A stretch of DNA of 64,000 nt from Diospyros lotus (lineage: Eukaryota; Streptophyta; Magnoliopsida; Ericales; Ebenaceae), in assembly GCF_014633365.1 (NCBI RefSeq), contig NC_068351.1, positions 2,686,001 to 2,750,000 of the forward strand. Reading direction: 5' to 3'. The position numbers and the translations under genes were made by a program. Below the pieces are notes generated by a model that saw only the letters and a program-made list of their open reading frames with translations, had not been told where the DNA came from and made no database searches. Within the stretch, counting starts at the first letter, position 1; each line of letters opens with the position of its first letter. Positions 23,484-34,800 of the stretch are shown here, one piece after another.

Positions 23484-24675
23484 TACGAAATTAGATTAAA
23501 TTTAAATTATAATCAAATCATCAGTCACATAAATGGACATAAAATTTAATGTAAAAATCTCAAATCGAAAAAAATTATGAACAAAAAGAATAAAATATCA
23601 CTAAACAAATATTATTAGTACAAAAGTGATATTACCACACCTAAGATGATATTAGTGCAATTAATTCTGGAGCATTGAACATTTATTTATAAAATTAAAA
23701 TCATTTATAGATGTATGATGTAAATCATATCTTGACCAGAAAATAATTCATAAGAATAATTCTCCGAATGACATACATCTCAATCAAAACCGAATTTAAC
23801 ATTTTAATCATAGACAATTTTGAAGTCATAATCATGGTTAAATTGAGAGTTCCAATCTCAGTTAAATTTTAATTCTGTGTCATAATTATAAGAATCTCAA
23901 ACTTGACACAAAATTCAGACATGAAATTATTCAAGAAAAAAAGAGTAACAAAATTATAAAAAATTAATCTCCTAATAAATACCAACTAAAATTACACAAC
24001 ATGAAATACCATCAAAATCCATACAAAATTTACTATAGTTAATATCTTTAATCGCACTTAAAATATAGCCAACTAAATTAGTCTTAACACATATTTATTG
24101 ATCTTAATGACTTTACATTTATCAATATAAATTTTCTTTGATGACTCCATCTTTATTTAAATTTATTTATAAAAAATTGCACGCATCTTAATTTGGCATA
24201 ATAAAAATCTGATGTTCTGATCCATCAAAGGGATATCGTAATTTAAATTACCCATCAAATATTCTGGACAATATCAAAGAATTGATAAATAGCCAAATTT
24301 GGGGGAGGGGGGGGGGGGGGGGGGGGGGAACTGCGTCTTTTTGATGGATTTGACTTAATGGGTCAACTCTGGACGGACCAAATCTATAGCGGGTTTGGAT
24401 GGGTAAATTGGGTATGGTCGAATCCGAATCTGGGTCATGGCCGGGAAGCTTGGTTGCTTCGATAATGGACGACCAAGGGCAGGATGAATCTTAGCTGGCC
24501 GTCAATGATAGTAGAGGACCCGTCGGCGACGACGTTTGGGAAACTATTGGGCGATCGACGGCGGAGGCTAACGGCCGACGATTAGAGTCGACAATCGGTC
24601 GATCGTGGAGGCAGAGGCGACCGATGGGGTGTTTGGTTGAACGGGAGAATGATTGGCCGGCGAAGGCGATGAAAG
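23484..24675. other. Insertion of unknown type inside the gypsy fragment
   Basis: The paralogous gypsy fragments at 44225 and 52810 run through this point, so about 1.2 kb is extra here. Short CATCG strings border it. The first part is AT-rich and 24340-24675 is GC-rich without a recognisable gene. No clear terminal repeats were found. Confidence 0.5.
24301..24328. repeat. Poly-G tract (5 G, A, 22 G)
   Basis: This is a pure run of 22 G at 24307-24328 preceded by GGGGGA. It may be a true homopolymer or a sequencing/assembly artefact. Confidence 0.9.
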
Positions 24676-25262
24676 CATCGATTGTAACAAAGATTCCTAC
24701 GCCTGCGCCTGCGTTCTTGAATTTCCCTAGGAGAGAGTCGTTTGATGGTGGGTAAAGCTAGCTTGGAATTTGGTGGTGGTGAAGGGTTGATTTTTGCCAA
24801 ATTTTGGGCCGTTGAGGTCCTGTACAGATAGAGGGCTTTATCGTGAAGACAATTTTCTTGGTATTTTGGTATTTGGCTTCGAAAAGCTAGGTAAGCCCCT
24901 GGGCATGGGGTAAAGACTGCCAGTTGAAGGCTCGTACGTCCACCCGAAGGTGGCCACTCACATAGCAACTTACTTGCTGGACTTCTGTCAACTATAGTGC
25001 TGGGAAGAAGAAGATCAAACCTCTATCGGCATAAGATCATGCTATTTATACATTATTTATGTACATTTTGAGTTATACAAGACACATAATTGACATATAT
25101 ATTCCTCGCTTTATTGCACCTCACTACGTCTTAGCGTCTTAGGTGAGGACATTTTAGATATTGGTACATTATTGTGTAGTTCAAGATGTACATAATGATG
25201 TACCAATAGTATTTTACATTGGTATATTCCTTGACCGTACCCAATTGCATCAATTTTGTAAG
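24676..25262 (-). mobile_element. Ty3/gypsy gag fragment (antisense), with hairpin MITE
   Basis: The minus strand reads a degenerate C-terminal gag segment: wording such as KYQENCLHD, KINPSPPPNSK and IKRLSPREIQERRR, interrupted by frameshifts. The same fragment occurs at 27490-27860, 43830-44584 and 52800-53110. At about 25031-25212 it is split by a small hairpin-rich insertion bounded by TATTTATACATTATTTATG and TATTGGTACATTATTGTGT-type arms. All four gag copies stop at the same upstream point (25262 here), where repeat R1 begins. Confidence 0.72.
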
Positions 25263-25459
25263 CTAACTAACAAGTCATGTGCAAAGGGGTAAGGGAAAAA
25301 TAAAAAGAAAAGACGGGTTGACCGTGAAAACGGGCAAGACCCATATGTATTACATTATATAAAGGTGCGTGCAGCAGCCTCTTTCCCCCTTCCCCTAGTC
25401 GCGTGTACACACAGACGTGCGTGCACACACACACACACACATATATATATATTACTATA
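25263..25459 (+). repeat. Repeat R1 copy 1 with TATATAAA box
   Basis: This conserved block contains GACGGGTTGACCGTGAAAAC, the string GGGCAAGACCCATATGTATT, the box TATATAAA at 25356-25363, and then a CT-rich stretch and a (CA)n(TA)n microsatellite. The box with a CT-rich stretch about 25 bp downstream looks like a core promoter on the + strand. Other copies start near 27850, 28810, 47240 and 53110. Confidence 0.7.
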
Positions 25460-25467
25460 CATGGCAA

Positions 25468-25714
25468 TGGAGTTGGCAAATGGGCCCGACCCGATACTAT
25501 AGCAAACGATTTGGACCAGGCCAGTGCTTTGTGGCCCACGGCTTGGACATCCATCAAACTGGGAGTAGCCCACTCAAATGGTCCGACTTGGCCCACTTTG
25601 GCCATTTATTAAGGTCATAGGGTCGTCTTGTCTGGCCCAACGTGCCTTTCTCGTGAGCCAAATTTGACCCGACCCACGAAATGGGCAGGCCGGCCCACCC
25701 ATTTGCCAACTCTA
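25468..25714. mobile_element. hAT-type MITE, 247 bp, TSD CATGGCAA
   Basis: The termini are TGGAGTTGGCAAATGGGC and, reversed, TAGAGTTGGCAAATGGGT, sharing a perfect 15-bp core GAGTTGGCAAATGGG. A perfect 8-bp duplication CATGGCAA lies at 25460-25467 and 25715-25722. It is inserted in the tail of R1 copy 1; other R1 copies read through the site (GTGGCAACCTTGACTTGC at 47476). Confidence 0.88.
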
Positions 25715-25722
25715 CATGGCAA

Positions 25723-26594
25723 CCTTGGCTTGCTTCTGTCATCTAAGGTCGCAAATAAGTTGAGCTATTCGTGAATGATTTGGTATTCAATTCAATAAAA
25801 GTTTGTTTAATTTCAATCGTTTAAGTAAATGAGTCGAGCATGACCTTAACTTTGAAATTCAATTTATAAATGAGTTGAAGTTGAGCTTAGTAAAACTTGA
25901 CACGTTAACTCGTGAGTTAGCTTGATTAGAAACTTGTGAGTAATCCCGATTAGAAGTTTAAAATTAACTTGAAAAAACAAAATTATTTTTATTAAAATAT
26001 GAAATGGTGTTAATTTTATGAAGTATTCTAAGATTTTTATTAGACAATTTATTATATTTTTTAAAATGCATTATAAAACATATAAGTAATTTTTTCTTAT
26101 TTATAAACTCTAAGATAAATTTATCTAGAAAGGAGAGAAATAAATTTATTTGAATCTTAAAAAAAAAAAAAAAAAGTTATGTGACTTTTTTTTCAGCAAG
26201 TTCAGAAATAAATTTAAGAAATACTATAAAAAATATTTTTGTCTACAATGCGTTCTATATCTCATTTTTTTCAATCCATATCTTAGTTAACAAATATTTT
26301 TATTTTAGATATAATCAAGAACATCCATATCCTAGATCTATGTTTGGTTTTACTGTGCAAAAATTTTAGAATCTGATAGATTTTTGGCTTCATATCATAT
26401 AAATATGGTTATAAGCTTTGGAAAATATATAGTTAATGTTGGAATTCATTTTATATAATTCATTCTTAAGAACTTAATAGTATTCTATGGTTAAAAATGC
26501 TACAATTGAATTTGAAAAACTTAAAAGGATTGTTTAATCGTGAAAAACAGACACTGTTTAAATTTTTTCTTTTTCAAAGAAAATGATAAATTAT
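25723..26594. other. R1 tail then AT-rich intergenic DNA
   Basis: 25723-25870 continues the R1 tail (CTTGGCTTGCTTCTGTCATC, then AGTTGAGCTATTCGTGAA), also seen at 28690-28800. Beyond it the DNA is AT-rich with no supportable gene. Confidence 0.45.
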
Positions 26595-27262
26595 ATTTTC
26601 TGTAATTAAACCGGTCCTAATAGTCTCCATTAGTTAATAAATTTATCAGAGTCCAATCATGGAGGCATTTTGTATAATTAACTATATTGGTATTTAGTGT
26701 GTTAATAATTCCATTGTTTTATTGTACAAAACCAATGCCAATTTATTTGATATATTCTCTTCAAGTTAGAAATAATTTAATTAATTTTTAATTTACCTTA
26801 GATCGATTATAATCACGTGATGATGATTAGGCCGAAGTCCTTTTTCTGAGTTTCCCAAGGGAATTGTTATGTATCACAAACTTTGATGGGATTAAGGTTT
26901 TAATTTTTTTTGTCTACATATCATAGAATTATTATAGTAATATGAAAAGCTTGCTTTACTTAGTCGATCTACAACTTTTGTTTTTGTCCTTTAGAATGAT
27001 TAAACATTCTTTATAATAAGTAAAGATGCTGTGTTAAAGAGGAACGCGATGTTTAAGGAACACTTCTTTTCTCATCATTAGCTGCTTTAAAGGTTAATTT
27101 GATCATTAGAGACAAAAATAATTTGTCTCTAATTTCAAAGTTTAATTTGTCAAAGACAAAAAATTTAGAGAGGCATTGACTAAAGCAAATTTAAGTTACT
27201 TTTTTTTTTTTGGCGTCTTCGCGTTAGCCCAATCCACGAGTGGGACCATGGATTCGGCATAG
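26595..27262 (+). promoter_or_regulatory. BAHD promoter relic (type-2) without a gene
   Basis: It matches the region upstream of the intact gene (39570-39790) and also 47530-47880. Shared strings include CCTAATAGTCTCCATTAG, TTGTATAATTAACTATATTG, and, at the gene-proximal end, GCCCAATCCACGAGTGGGAC then CATGGATT. At 27262, where the gene-A promoter continues toward its ATG, this copy instead enters a short tandem repeat and the gypsy fragment. The BAHD coding part of this unit has been lost. Confidence 0.7.
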
Positions 27263-27475
27263 AATTTTTCCAAAAAGAAGATTTGGGTTGGGCAGGTCTT
27301 CAAACTTTTTTTGATGGAGAAAGAGAGAGAGAAAGAGAAAAATAACGTTTGGGTTGGGCGGGTATTCAAATTTTTTTGATGGAGAGAATGAGAAAGAGAA
27401 AAAGAAGGTTTGCGTTTGGTGGGAATTTAAAATTTTTTGGTGAAAAGAGAAAACGAAAGAAAAAGAAAAAAAAAG
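27263..27475. repeat. Short tandem repeat, three units of 61-67 bp
   Basis: Units start with TTTGGGTTGGGC-type text near 27280, 27347 and 27408. Each contains TTTTTTGATGGAGA and a GA-rich tail. Confidence 0.8.
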
Positions 27476-27849
27476 ATATGCAATAGAGAGAGAGTGACGA
27501 AAGAGTGAGTCGTTTGATGTTGGGTAAAGCTGGGGTTGGAATTTGGTGGTGGGGAAGGGTTGATTTTTGCCAGCTTTTGGGCTGTTGAGGGCTGTACAGA
27601 TCTTCTGGGCTACATCGTGAAGACAGTTTTCTTGGTATTTTGGTACTTGCTTTCGAAAAGGCAGGCGAGCCCTTGGGCATGGGGTAGAGACCGCCAGTTG
27701 AAGGCTCGTACGTCCGCCCGAAGGTAGCCTTTGAGGCCACTCACATAGCAACTTACTTGCTGGACTTCCGTCGACTGTCCAGCGCGGGGAAGAAGAAGAT
27801 CGAACCTCTCGATCGGCGTATTCCTTGACCGTACCCGATTGCATCAATT
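27476..27849 (-). mobile_element. Ty3/gypsy gag fragment (antisense), second copy
   Basis: The minus strand reads a gag core: VSKLTKLMQSGTVKEYADR, then, with a frameshift, the LRADVRAF-equivalent segment and KYQ text, as in the plant Ty3/gypsy gag domain. It ends at the same upstream point as the other copies, next to R1. Confidence 0.75.
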
Positions 27850-28100
27850 TTGTAAGCTTACTGACGAACAATGTGTAAAGGGGGGCAAGAGAAAGTAAAA
27901 GCTAAAAATAAAAAGAAAAGACGGGTCGACCGTGAAAACGGGCAAGACCCATATTATGTATTATATTATATAAAGGTGCGCCCCGCAGCTTCCTTCCTCC
28001 CTTCCACTAGACCGGCGCGCGCATATATATATATATATATATATATTAATGTGCATATTAATGTGCATGGCTACCTTGACTCGGTCCTCCCATTCATCTA
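27850..28100 (+). repeat. Repeat R1 copy 2
   Basis: It carries GACGGGTCGACCGTGAAAAC, the box TATATAAA at 27967-27974, a CT-rich stretch and a long (AT)n run, and ends in CTACCTTGACTCGGTCCTC. The R1 tail is interrupted at 28100 by an hAT-like insertion. Confidence 0.7.
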
Positions 28101-28685
28101 GGACTGGTCTAACCATAAATTCATATATGCTATGATATAAGTCCCCAAAATTGAAAAGCTCTAAATTTTAAAAATTTATATTATATATTTTTTATTTATT
28201 AATAATAAATATTTATTAAATATTTAAATACAAAATATTATAAATTTTTTTAATTTCCTTTCACCATTTTTCAATTTTTAACCGTTACTCACCTAAAGTT
28301 ACTCATTATTAGTGAATTTTATCTTTTTAATTCTATCAGTTTATTTTGTTTTGTTTCTTTTTATAAAAGAATTATGAATGTATAGTTTTTTATTTGTATT
28401 GACTTTTTTATAGTTTTAAGAAAAATTAATTTTATTTTTCTTTGTTTATTGTAATAAGTTATTTGGATTTTTTTTTTATCTCCAATACATTATATTTTAG
28501 TTGAAAATATATTGTCGTTAATTATTATATTTTGTAGTTGATCGAATTTTAATTTTTTTTAATAAAATGATAAAATGTTTATATAAAAAAGTATATTAAT
28601 TATTTATTTTTTAAAAAAAATTATTACTCGAAGGTCTCAACAAATCTTTTCGTCTAGAGCCCCCAACTTCGTTGAGCCGGCTCTA
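28101..28685. mobile_element. hAT-like AT-rich insertion, about 585 bp
   Basis: The left end GGACTGGTCTAACC and the reversed right end GAGCCGGCTCAACG are imperfect inverted repeats. The flanks ATTCATCTA and ATCCATCTA agree at 8 of 9 positions. The interior is AT-rich and non-coding. R1 copies elsewhere are continuous across this site. Confidence 0.5.
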
Positions 28686-29084
28686 CATCCATCTAAACTT
28701 GTAAATTAGTTGAGTCATTTGTGAGCGATTTGATATTTGACTCAATAAAAAATTGTCCGATTTCGTTTATTAATCTAAACAAATCAAACTTGACCCTAAG
28801 TATGTATGCATCAATTTTCTAAGTTAACTAACGAGTCATGTGCACGAGGGAGAGGAAAAAGTAAAAATTAAAAAAAAAAAAAGATGAGTTGACCCCAAAA
28901 AGGAGACAGGTCAATTGGAAAACGGGCAAGACCCATATGTATTACATTATATAAAGGGCCTGCGACAACTTTCTTTCTCCATTCCCCTAAACGCGTACAC
29001 ACACATATATATATATGTATATATATTACTAGGCATGGAAACATTGACTTGCTTCTCCCATCTAAGTGCAACTCCGAGAGGGGT
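28686..29084 (+). repeat. R1 tail and R1 copy 3
   Basis: 28690-28800 is the R1 tail. A further R1 block follows, with CGGGCAAGACCCATATGTAT, the TATATAAA box at 28948-28955 and microsatellites, then a third tail (ACATTGACTTGCTTCTCCC). Two R1 units are therefore adjacent in direct orientation here. Confidence 0.65.
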
Positions 29085-29589
29085 GCCATTTTGAGTTGTT
29101 AAATCATCTATTTGCAACATTGAAGAGTGTTATGCCATTCCTGAATTATAAATCTACTTCAATGATAGATGTCAAAATAGGAGTGTTATTTTAATATTTT
29201 TTATTAAATAAAACTAGAAAATTCAAATTAAATTACGAAAAATTAAAATAAAATATTTAAATTCTAACAATTAACTAAAATAATAACATTTATTTTAAAT
29301 CAAAATCAATTATATATATATATATCTTGCCCCTTTCGTCTCCCTTTTTTTATTGATCATCTCTCTCTCTCTTTCTGTATTTTGCTTCCCCTCAACAGCT
29401 CGCCCCCTATCGCCCTTGATCGGTCATTGCTCACGGCTTGCCCTCGCTAGTTGCCATCTCACCCTCGTAGGCTCACCCCTAAGTCTCTCGCCTTACTCTT
29501 ACTTGTTACCTCTCTCAACTCTCTCACTTCGCCGCTCGTAGGCGTCACCGCCTTGCCCTCACCTTTCTTACTCTCCGTTATTAGCTGGT
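29085..29589. other. Intergenic, AT-rich then CT-rich; no gene
   Basis: 29085-29330 is AT-rich. 29340-29589 is pyrimidine-rich (CTCTCTCTCT, CTCGCC). Short frames here have no recognisable domain. The Tat element's LTR begins at 29590. Confidence 0.5.
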
Positions 29590-30285
29590 TGTTATATGTA
29601 TTTCCCGCATCACCCCGCATGGGCCAGACTCGGTCCGATAGACCGGCCAAATCACCCAAGGTCAAGAAAGCCCGGACGACCTCGTCAAGGAAGGTCCAGC
29701 CTCCACCAAAGATCCGGAACTCGTAAAGCGAGCGTATGGCGAGCTCCCGGCAATCTCCTAACGAGCTCGGAGCAATCGACTAACGAGCTCCTGAAATATC
29801 CTCCAGATCCCAGGACCATCCAGGTCGCTCGCCTAAAACCTCCAGCTCGCATAAGCGGCAAAGCTGCTGAGAAGTCAGAGGTAGGGTCCTATCACTTTAT
29901 CTGTAACAGCCCATGCCCCTCGTAATGAGGATCCCACTCCCGGTCTTGCGAAGGCGGTAAGAACTATTTGTCCCCCATTATACAAACACTGTATTTTTAT
30001 ATATTATCTAGATTGTAAAAGCCCCTCAAGAAAAATGGAAATAAAGGAGACCATGAGGGGCAAGGAAGGAGAACAAGAAAAATATAATCAGATACCGCCA
30101 CTCTGGGAGAATAATCGGAGGGCGGCCGTGGATTAGGCATCGTTCTGGCCGAACCACGTAAAAGATTCTGGTGTACACGCTTGGAACGTCGGGGGGAGGG
30201 GTTTTCTTCCTTCCTTCTCGGTATTTTTGGATTGACTCACCGCGGCCCAAAACGAATCACGGTCGGCCGAAATCAAACGTCGACA
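29590..30285 (+). repeat. 5' LTR of the Tat element (696 bp)
   Basis: It runs from TGTTATATGTATTTCCCG to AAATCAAACGTCGACA. A primer-binding-like TGGCGCTAGAGGAAGGGG follows within 3 bp (from 30288). A TATATATTAT stretch near 29998-30008 may be the TATA region. Confidence 0.97.
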
Positions 30286-30324
30286 TTTTGGCGCTAGAGG
30301 AAGGGGCCGCTCTGATCAATAGCC

Positions 30325-31831
30325 ATGGCTAGAGGAAGGAATACTAGAAGTTCCGAGGCGGAGGTCGACCCACCTGAAAATCACCACGACCGACCACGAG
30401 ACCTACCACCAAATGGAGGACCCATTGCCCCGACAGCCGATACTCCTTTGCCGCCGCCCGCCGGAGACGCTCCCGGCATACCACCACGGGTCCCTGTCCA
30501 GCCTACTGTCCAAATCACTGGGACAGGGACGATCCGGGACTGGCAGCAGCGCCAGGAAGCATTGGAGAATACGGTAATGCAACTCGCTGACGCGGTCAGA
30601 ATTCTGGCCCAAGCTCAAGCACGGGCTGTCCACGACCCACCGGCGTCGCCTCGCAGGGTCCGCCAACCGCGGGAGGAGAGACACCCACCCGCGGAAGAAG
30701 ATATCGGGGATAACTATCCGTCCCCAATTCACCGCTCCCCAGTCCGAGAAAGAAGCAGGCGATCGCAAGCCCAGCAATCAGTAGGACCGGACTCAACTGT
30801 GGAAGAGCTGTATCAGAGGGTGCGACAGCTGGAGGAACGACAAGGAGTCCGCAGCCAGAATAATGGCCGTGGGGATAGGACGCCGTTCGCCAGAGAAATT
30901 GAGCTCGAACCCCTGCCCCGGTGGTTTAAGGTCCCGAGCATGCCACAATATAATGGGGACAGCGACCCCTATAATTACCTGGATGCATACAACGTGCAAA
31001 TGGATCTACAGACAACCAGCTCGCTGGCTAAATGTCGCGCCTTCCCAGCAATCTTAGGAGACATCCCCCGAGCTTGGTTCAGGAGCCTTCCGCCTGGTAG
31101 CATCAACAGCTGGGAGGAGTGCCAACAGAGGTTCCTTAACCAATACAGGGCTCTAAGGAGGCAGCTCGCGCCACCTTGCCACCGTATTCCAGAAAGCAAA
31201 CGAACCATTAAGGGATTACATCGCCAGGTTCAGGCGCGAGGTGAGCAACGTCGAAGATCCCTCGGATGAAAGTATCCTAACGGCGATCTCCGCCGGCCTC
31301 CGAAAAGACGGAAAGCTCTACGAGAGCATCTACCGAACCCCGGTCAAAGACCTGGGGGAATTCTATGAACGAGCTTCCAAGGAAATCCAATGGGAAGACG
31401 CCTTCGGGACGAAGAAGCCCGTCGGGTCGAGAGAAGAAGTTGGGGGCTCCAGCCAGAATAAGAGAAGGCACAACGGAGACGCCGGAAGAGAAGCTCGGGG
31501 GGAGCGCTCGAGCAATGAAGTGTTCAAGCGAGCTCGGAAGGCAGAGGGAGATGAGCGACCTCATAGATCACAGCGCTTTGACAGCTACTGTGCCCTGTCA
31601 GACCCCCAAGAAAGGATCTTCGCCATCGAAAGGAACAAAGAGGAATTCGGGAAGCCCAACCCGTTAAGAATCCCAAACAAATTCCGAAACAAAGAAAAAT
31701 TTTGCGCGTACCACAACGAGGCGGGTCACAACACCTCGGAATGCTGGGCCCTAAGGGACGCCATCGAAGATCTGATAAGAAGAGGTCGCTTGAAAGATTA
31801 CGTGGTGCGGCCGACTAATCAACCAAGCTAG
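30325..31831 (+). pseudogene. gag: gag of the Tat element, frameshifted
   Basis: The frame opens at the ATG at 30325 (MARGRNTRSS), with a Pro/Arg-rich N-terminal part. The conserved gag core follows at about residues 200-290 (PSMPQYNGDSDPYNYLDAY, AWFRSLPPGSINSWEE). Near 31172 the homologous reading moves one base forward. The continuing frame reads on through FYERASKEIQW to a zinc-knuckle-like CAYHNEAGHNTSEC near 31709-31750. It ends at TAG 31829-31831, beyond which the same frame continues towards protease, so that stop interrupts the gag-pol polyprotein. Gag forms the virus-like particle of the retrotransposon. The frameshift should abolish the full-length protein. Confidence 0.9.
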
Positions 31832-34800
31832 CCGCCGGTACAGCAGCAGCCTCCCACCGATGATGACCAATCACCGGCTGTACGAACCATCTACACGATC
31901 CATGGCGGGCCCCACCTCGCTGGGTCCTCCCACAAATCCCGCGACAAATACATACGAGAGGCCAACCATGTCTTGCTAGCGAGATCGGGCGAACAGCCGG
32001 TTCCCGCGAAGCGGCCTAGGGGTAACCCAATCCCAGAGAAGATGTTTTTCTCGGAAGAAGACGCCAGAGACGTCCATTGGCCGCACAACGACGCACTCGT
32101 TATACGAGCCCAGGTCGGCAACTCCGAAGTGCGGAGGATAATGGTGGACACGGGAAGCTCGGTAAATGTAATGTACAGAGCATGCTTCGATCAGATGGGT
32201 TTGGGACCGGAACAGTTGAGTTCGTCCCCAGAGCCACTCTATGGGTTCACGGGAGACGCAGTGATTCCCGTCGGTCGGATCAGCCTTCCCCTCACCATCG
32301 GGGATGCGAACCGCCAGGCCACTACTTTGGCAGAATTCCTAATAATTGACTGCCCCTCAGCATACAACGTCGTACTCGGAAGGCCGGCGATGAACGACCT
32401 GGATCTAGTGACCTCAACCAGGTCGCTTACGGTGAAATTCCCGACCCCCGACGGTGTAGGGTGTGTACGAGGCGAGCAGCACCTCGCAAGACGTTGCTAT
32501 GAGGACGCCCTGAAAATGGGAGCAAAGGGAAAGAAAGTAAATATCATCGCAAAAGTCGGCCCGCGATCAACCGGCCGATGGGAGAACCTGGATCCACGCG
32601 AGGTCGACTGCGAAAAGCCCACCAGTCCCATGGAAGAGCTCGAAGATATCTCAGTCGGCGAGGCAGACGAGGAAAGGCACCTCAAGCTAGGCAAGAGTCT
32701 AGCCCCTGAGGTAAAATCCCAACTTACAGATTTCCTTAAAGCTAACCTTGATGTATTCGCATGGAACCACGAAGATATGGTGGGAATCGCCCCAGAAGTC
32801 ATGTCACACAGGCTCAACGTAGATCCAGGCTACAGGCCAGTGCGCCAGAAGAGGAGGCCAATGACTCCGGAGCGTTATACCGCTCTTAAAGAAGAAGTGG
32901 ACAAACTCTTGGCGAATAATTTCATCAAGGAAGCCCACTATCCGGTCTGGGTGGCCAACCCGGTCCTAGTAAAAAAGAAAAACGGGAAGTGGAGGACCTG
33001 CATCGACTTCACCGACCTGAACAAGGCCTGTCCTAAAGACAGCTTTCCCCTCCCCAGAATCGATCAGCTCGTGGATGCAACGGCTGGTCACCGCCTCCTC
33101 AGTTTCATGGATGCCTACTCAGGCTACAACCAAATCCCCATGAACCCCACGGACCAAGAGCACACCTCGTTCATAACCGACCGGGGGCTCTATTGTTACA
33201 AGGTCATGCCCTTTGGATTGAAGAATGCTGGCGCGACCTACTAGAGGCTGGTCAATACGATGTTCGAAACACTGATCGGAAAAACCATGGAAGTATACGT
33301 TGACGACATGCTGGTAAAATCCGAGCAAATGACGGACCACGTTTCCGATCTAAGAGAAACGTTTGGAGTCCTCAGGAAATATCAGATGAAGCTCAACCCG
33401 CTCAAGTGCGCCTTCGGTGTAGCCTCTGGAAAATTTCTTGGGTTTATGGTAAACAACAGAGGCATTGAAGCCAACCCAGACAAAATTAAGGCTCTGCTCG
33501 ACATGAGGTCGCCCATAAGAAAGAAGGAGGTGCAAAGCCTCAATGGTCAGGTCGCGGCTCTGAGCCGTTTCATTTCAAAGGCAACTGACAAGTGTGCCCC
33601 GTTCTTCGAGCTTCTAAAAAAGGAGAAAGACTTCAGATGGACAGAAGAATGCGAGTTCGCATTCCAACAACTAAAGGAGTACATGGGACGGGCCCCACTG
33701 CTCGCCAAACCTAAGGAGGGAGAGAGGTTGACCTTGTACTTAGGAGTATCCCAACAGGCTCTTAGCGCGGCCCTCGTTCGGGGGGAAGAAGGGGTGCAGC
33801 ACCCCATTTATTAAGTCTCCAAAAGCCTAATCGATGTAGAAACAAGGTACGCACCAATCGAAAAATTAGCTTACTGTCTAATAGTGGCATCAAGGAAGCT
33901 GCGACCCTATTTTCAAGCTCATGAGATCGAAGTCCTGACCAAATACCCATTGAAACAAATCCTCCAAAAACCGGATACCTCAGGCCGTTTACTAAAATGG
34001 TCTATTGAGCTCGCTCAGTTCGACATAAAGTACAAACCAAGGACGACGATAAAGGGTCAAGCGTTGGCAGACTTCATTGCCGAGTTTACTGGGCCAATTG
34101 ACGAGGAGCCGGAAAACCTGAAAGGACCGTCCTGGGAACTATACGTCGATGGATCATCGAACGAACAAGGAGCGGGAGCCGGGGTTATGCTAATAAGCCC
34201 CGAAGGTCACAAAATCCTCTGCGCCCTGAGGTTCGGTTTTTTAGCCACCAATAATGAATCCGAGTATGAAGCCTTATTAGCAGGACTCCGCCTGGCAAAG
34301 GAAATACGAGCTGAATTCTTGGAGATCTTCAGCGACTCTCAACTAGTTGTCAACCAAGTGCGGGGAGAATACCAGGCCAGAGACACGAAGATGGCAGCAT
34401 ACTTACAGAAGGCACGCGAACTTTTAGCCACTTTCAAAAAATATGAAATGCATCAAATCCCCCGTTCCCAGAACTCTCATGCGGACGCTCTGGCTCGCCT
34501 AGCAACTGCCCGGGACGCAGAATTCTTGGGGGACATACCTGTCGATTTTTTGGCCACCCCGAGCACAGAACAACGAGATGAAACGCTACTGATCACGGTG
34601 CCCCAAAACTCATGGATGACCCCCATCTTGGAATATCTGCAAGACGGGAAACTACCGGAAGACAAGCTGGAAGCACGTCGCCTGCGAGCTCAAGCCGCCC
34701 GATATTGCATCTACGATGAAAGACTGTACAAGAGGGGATTCTCAGCCCCACTCCTGAGGTGCATTGACGGCACCGATTGCCAGTCTGTGCTAGAAGAAAT

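Noticed and set aside
30403..30777. Antisense frames within gag and pol
   Set aside because: They overlap conserved sense domains and have no motifs or promoter; only the frame at 37124-37921 lies outside gag-pol and has supporting signals.
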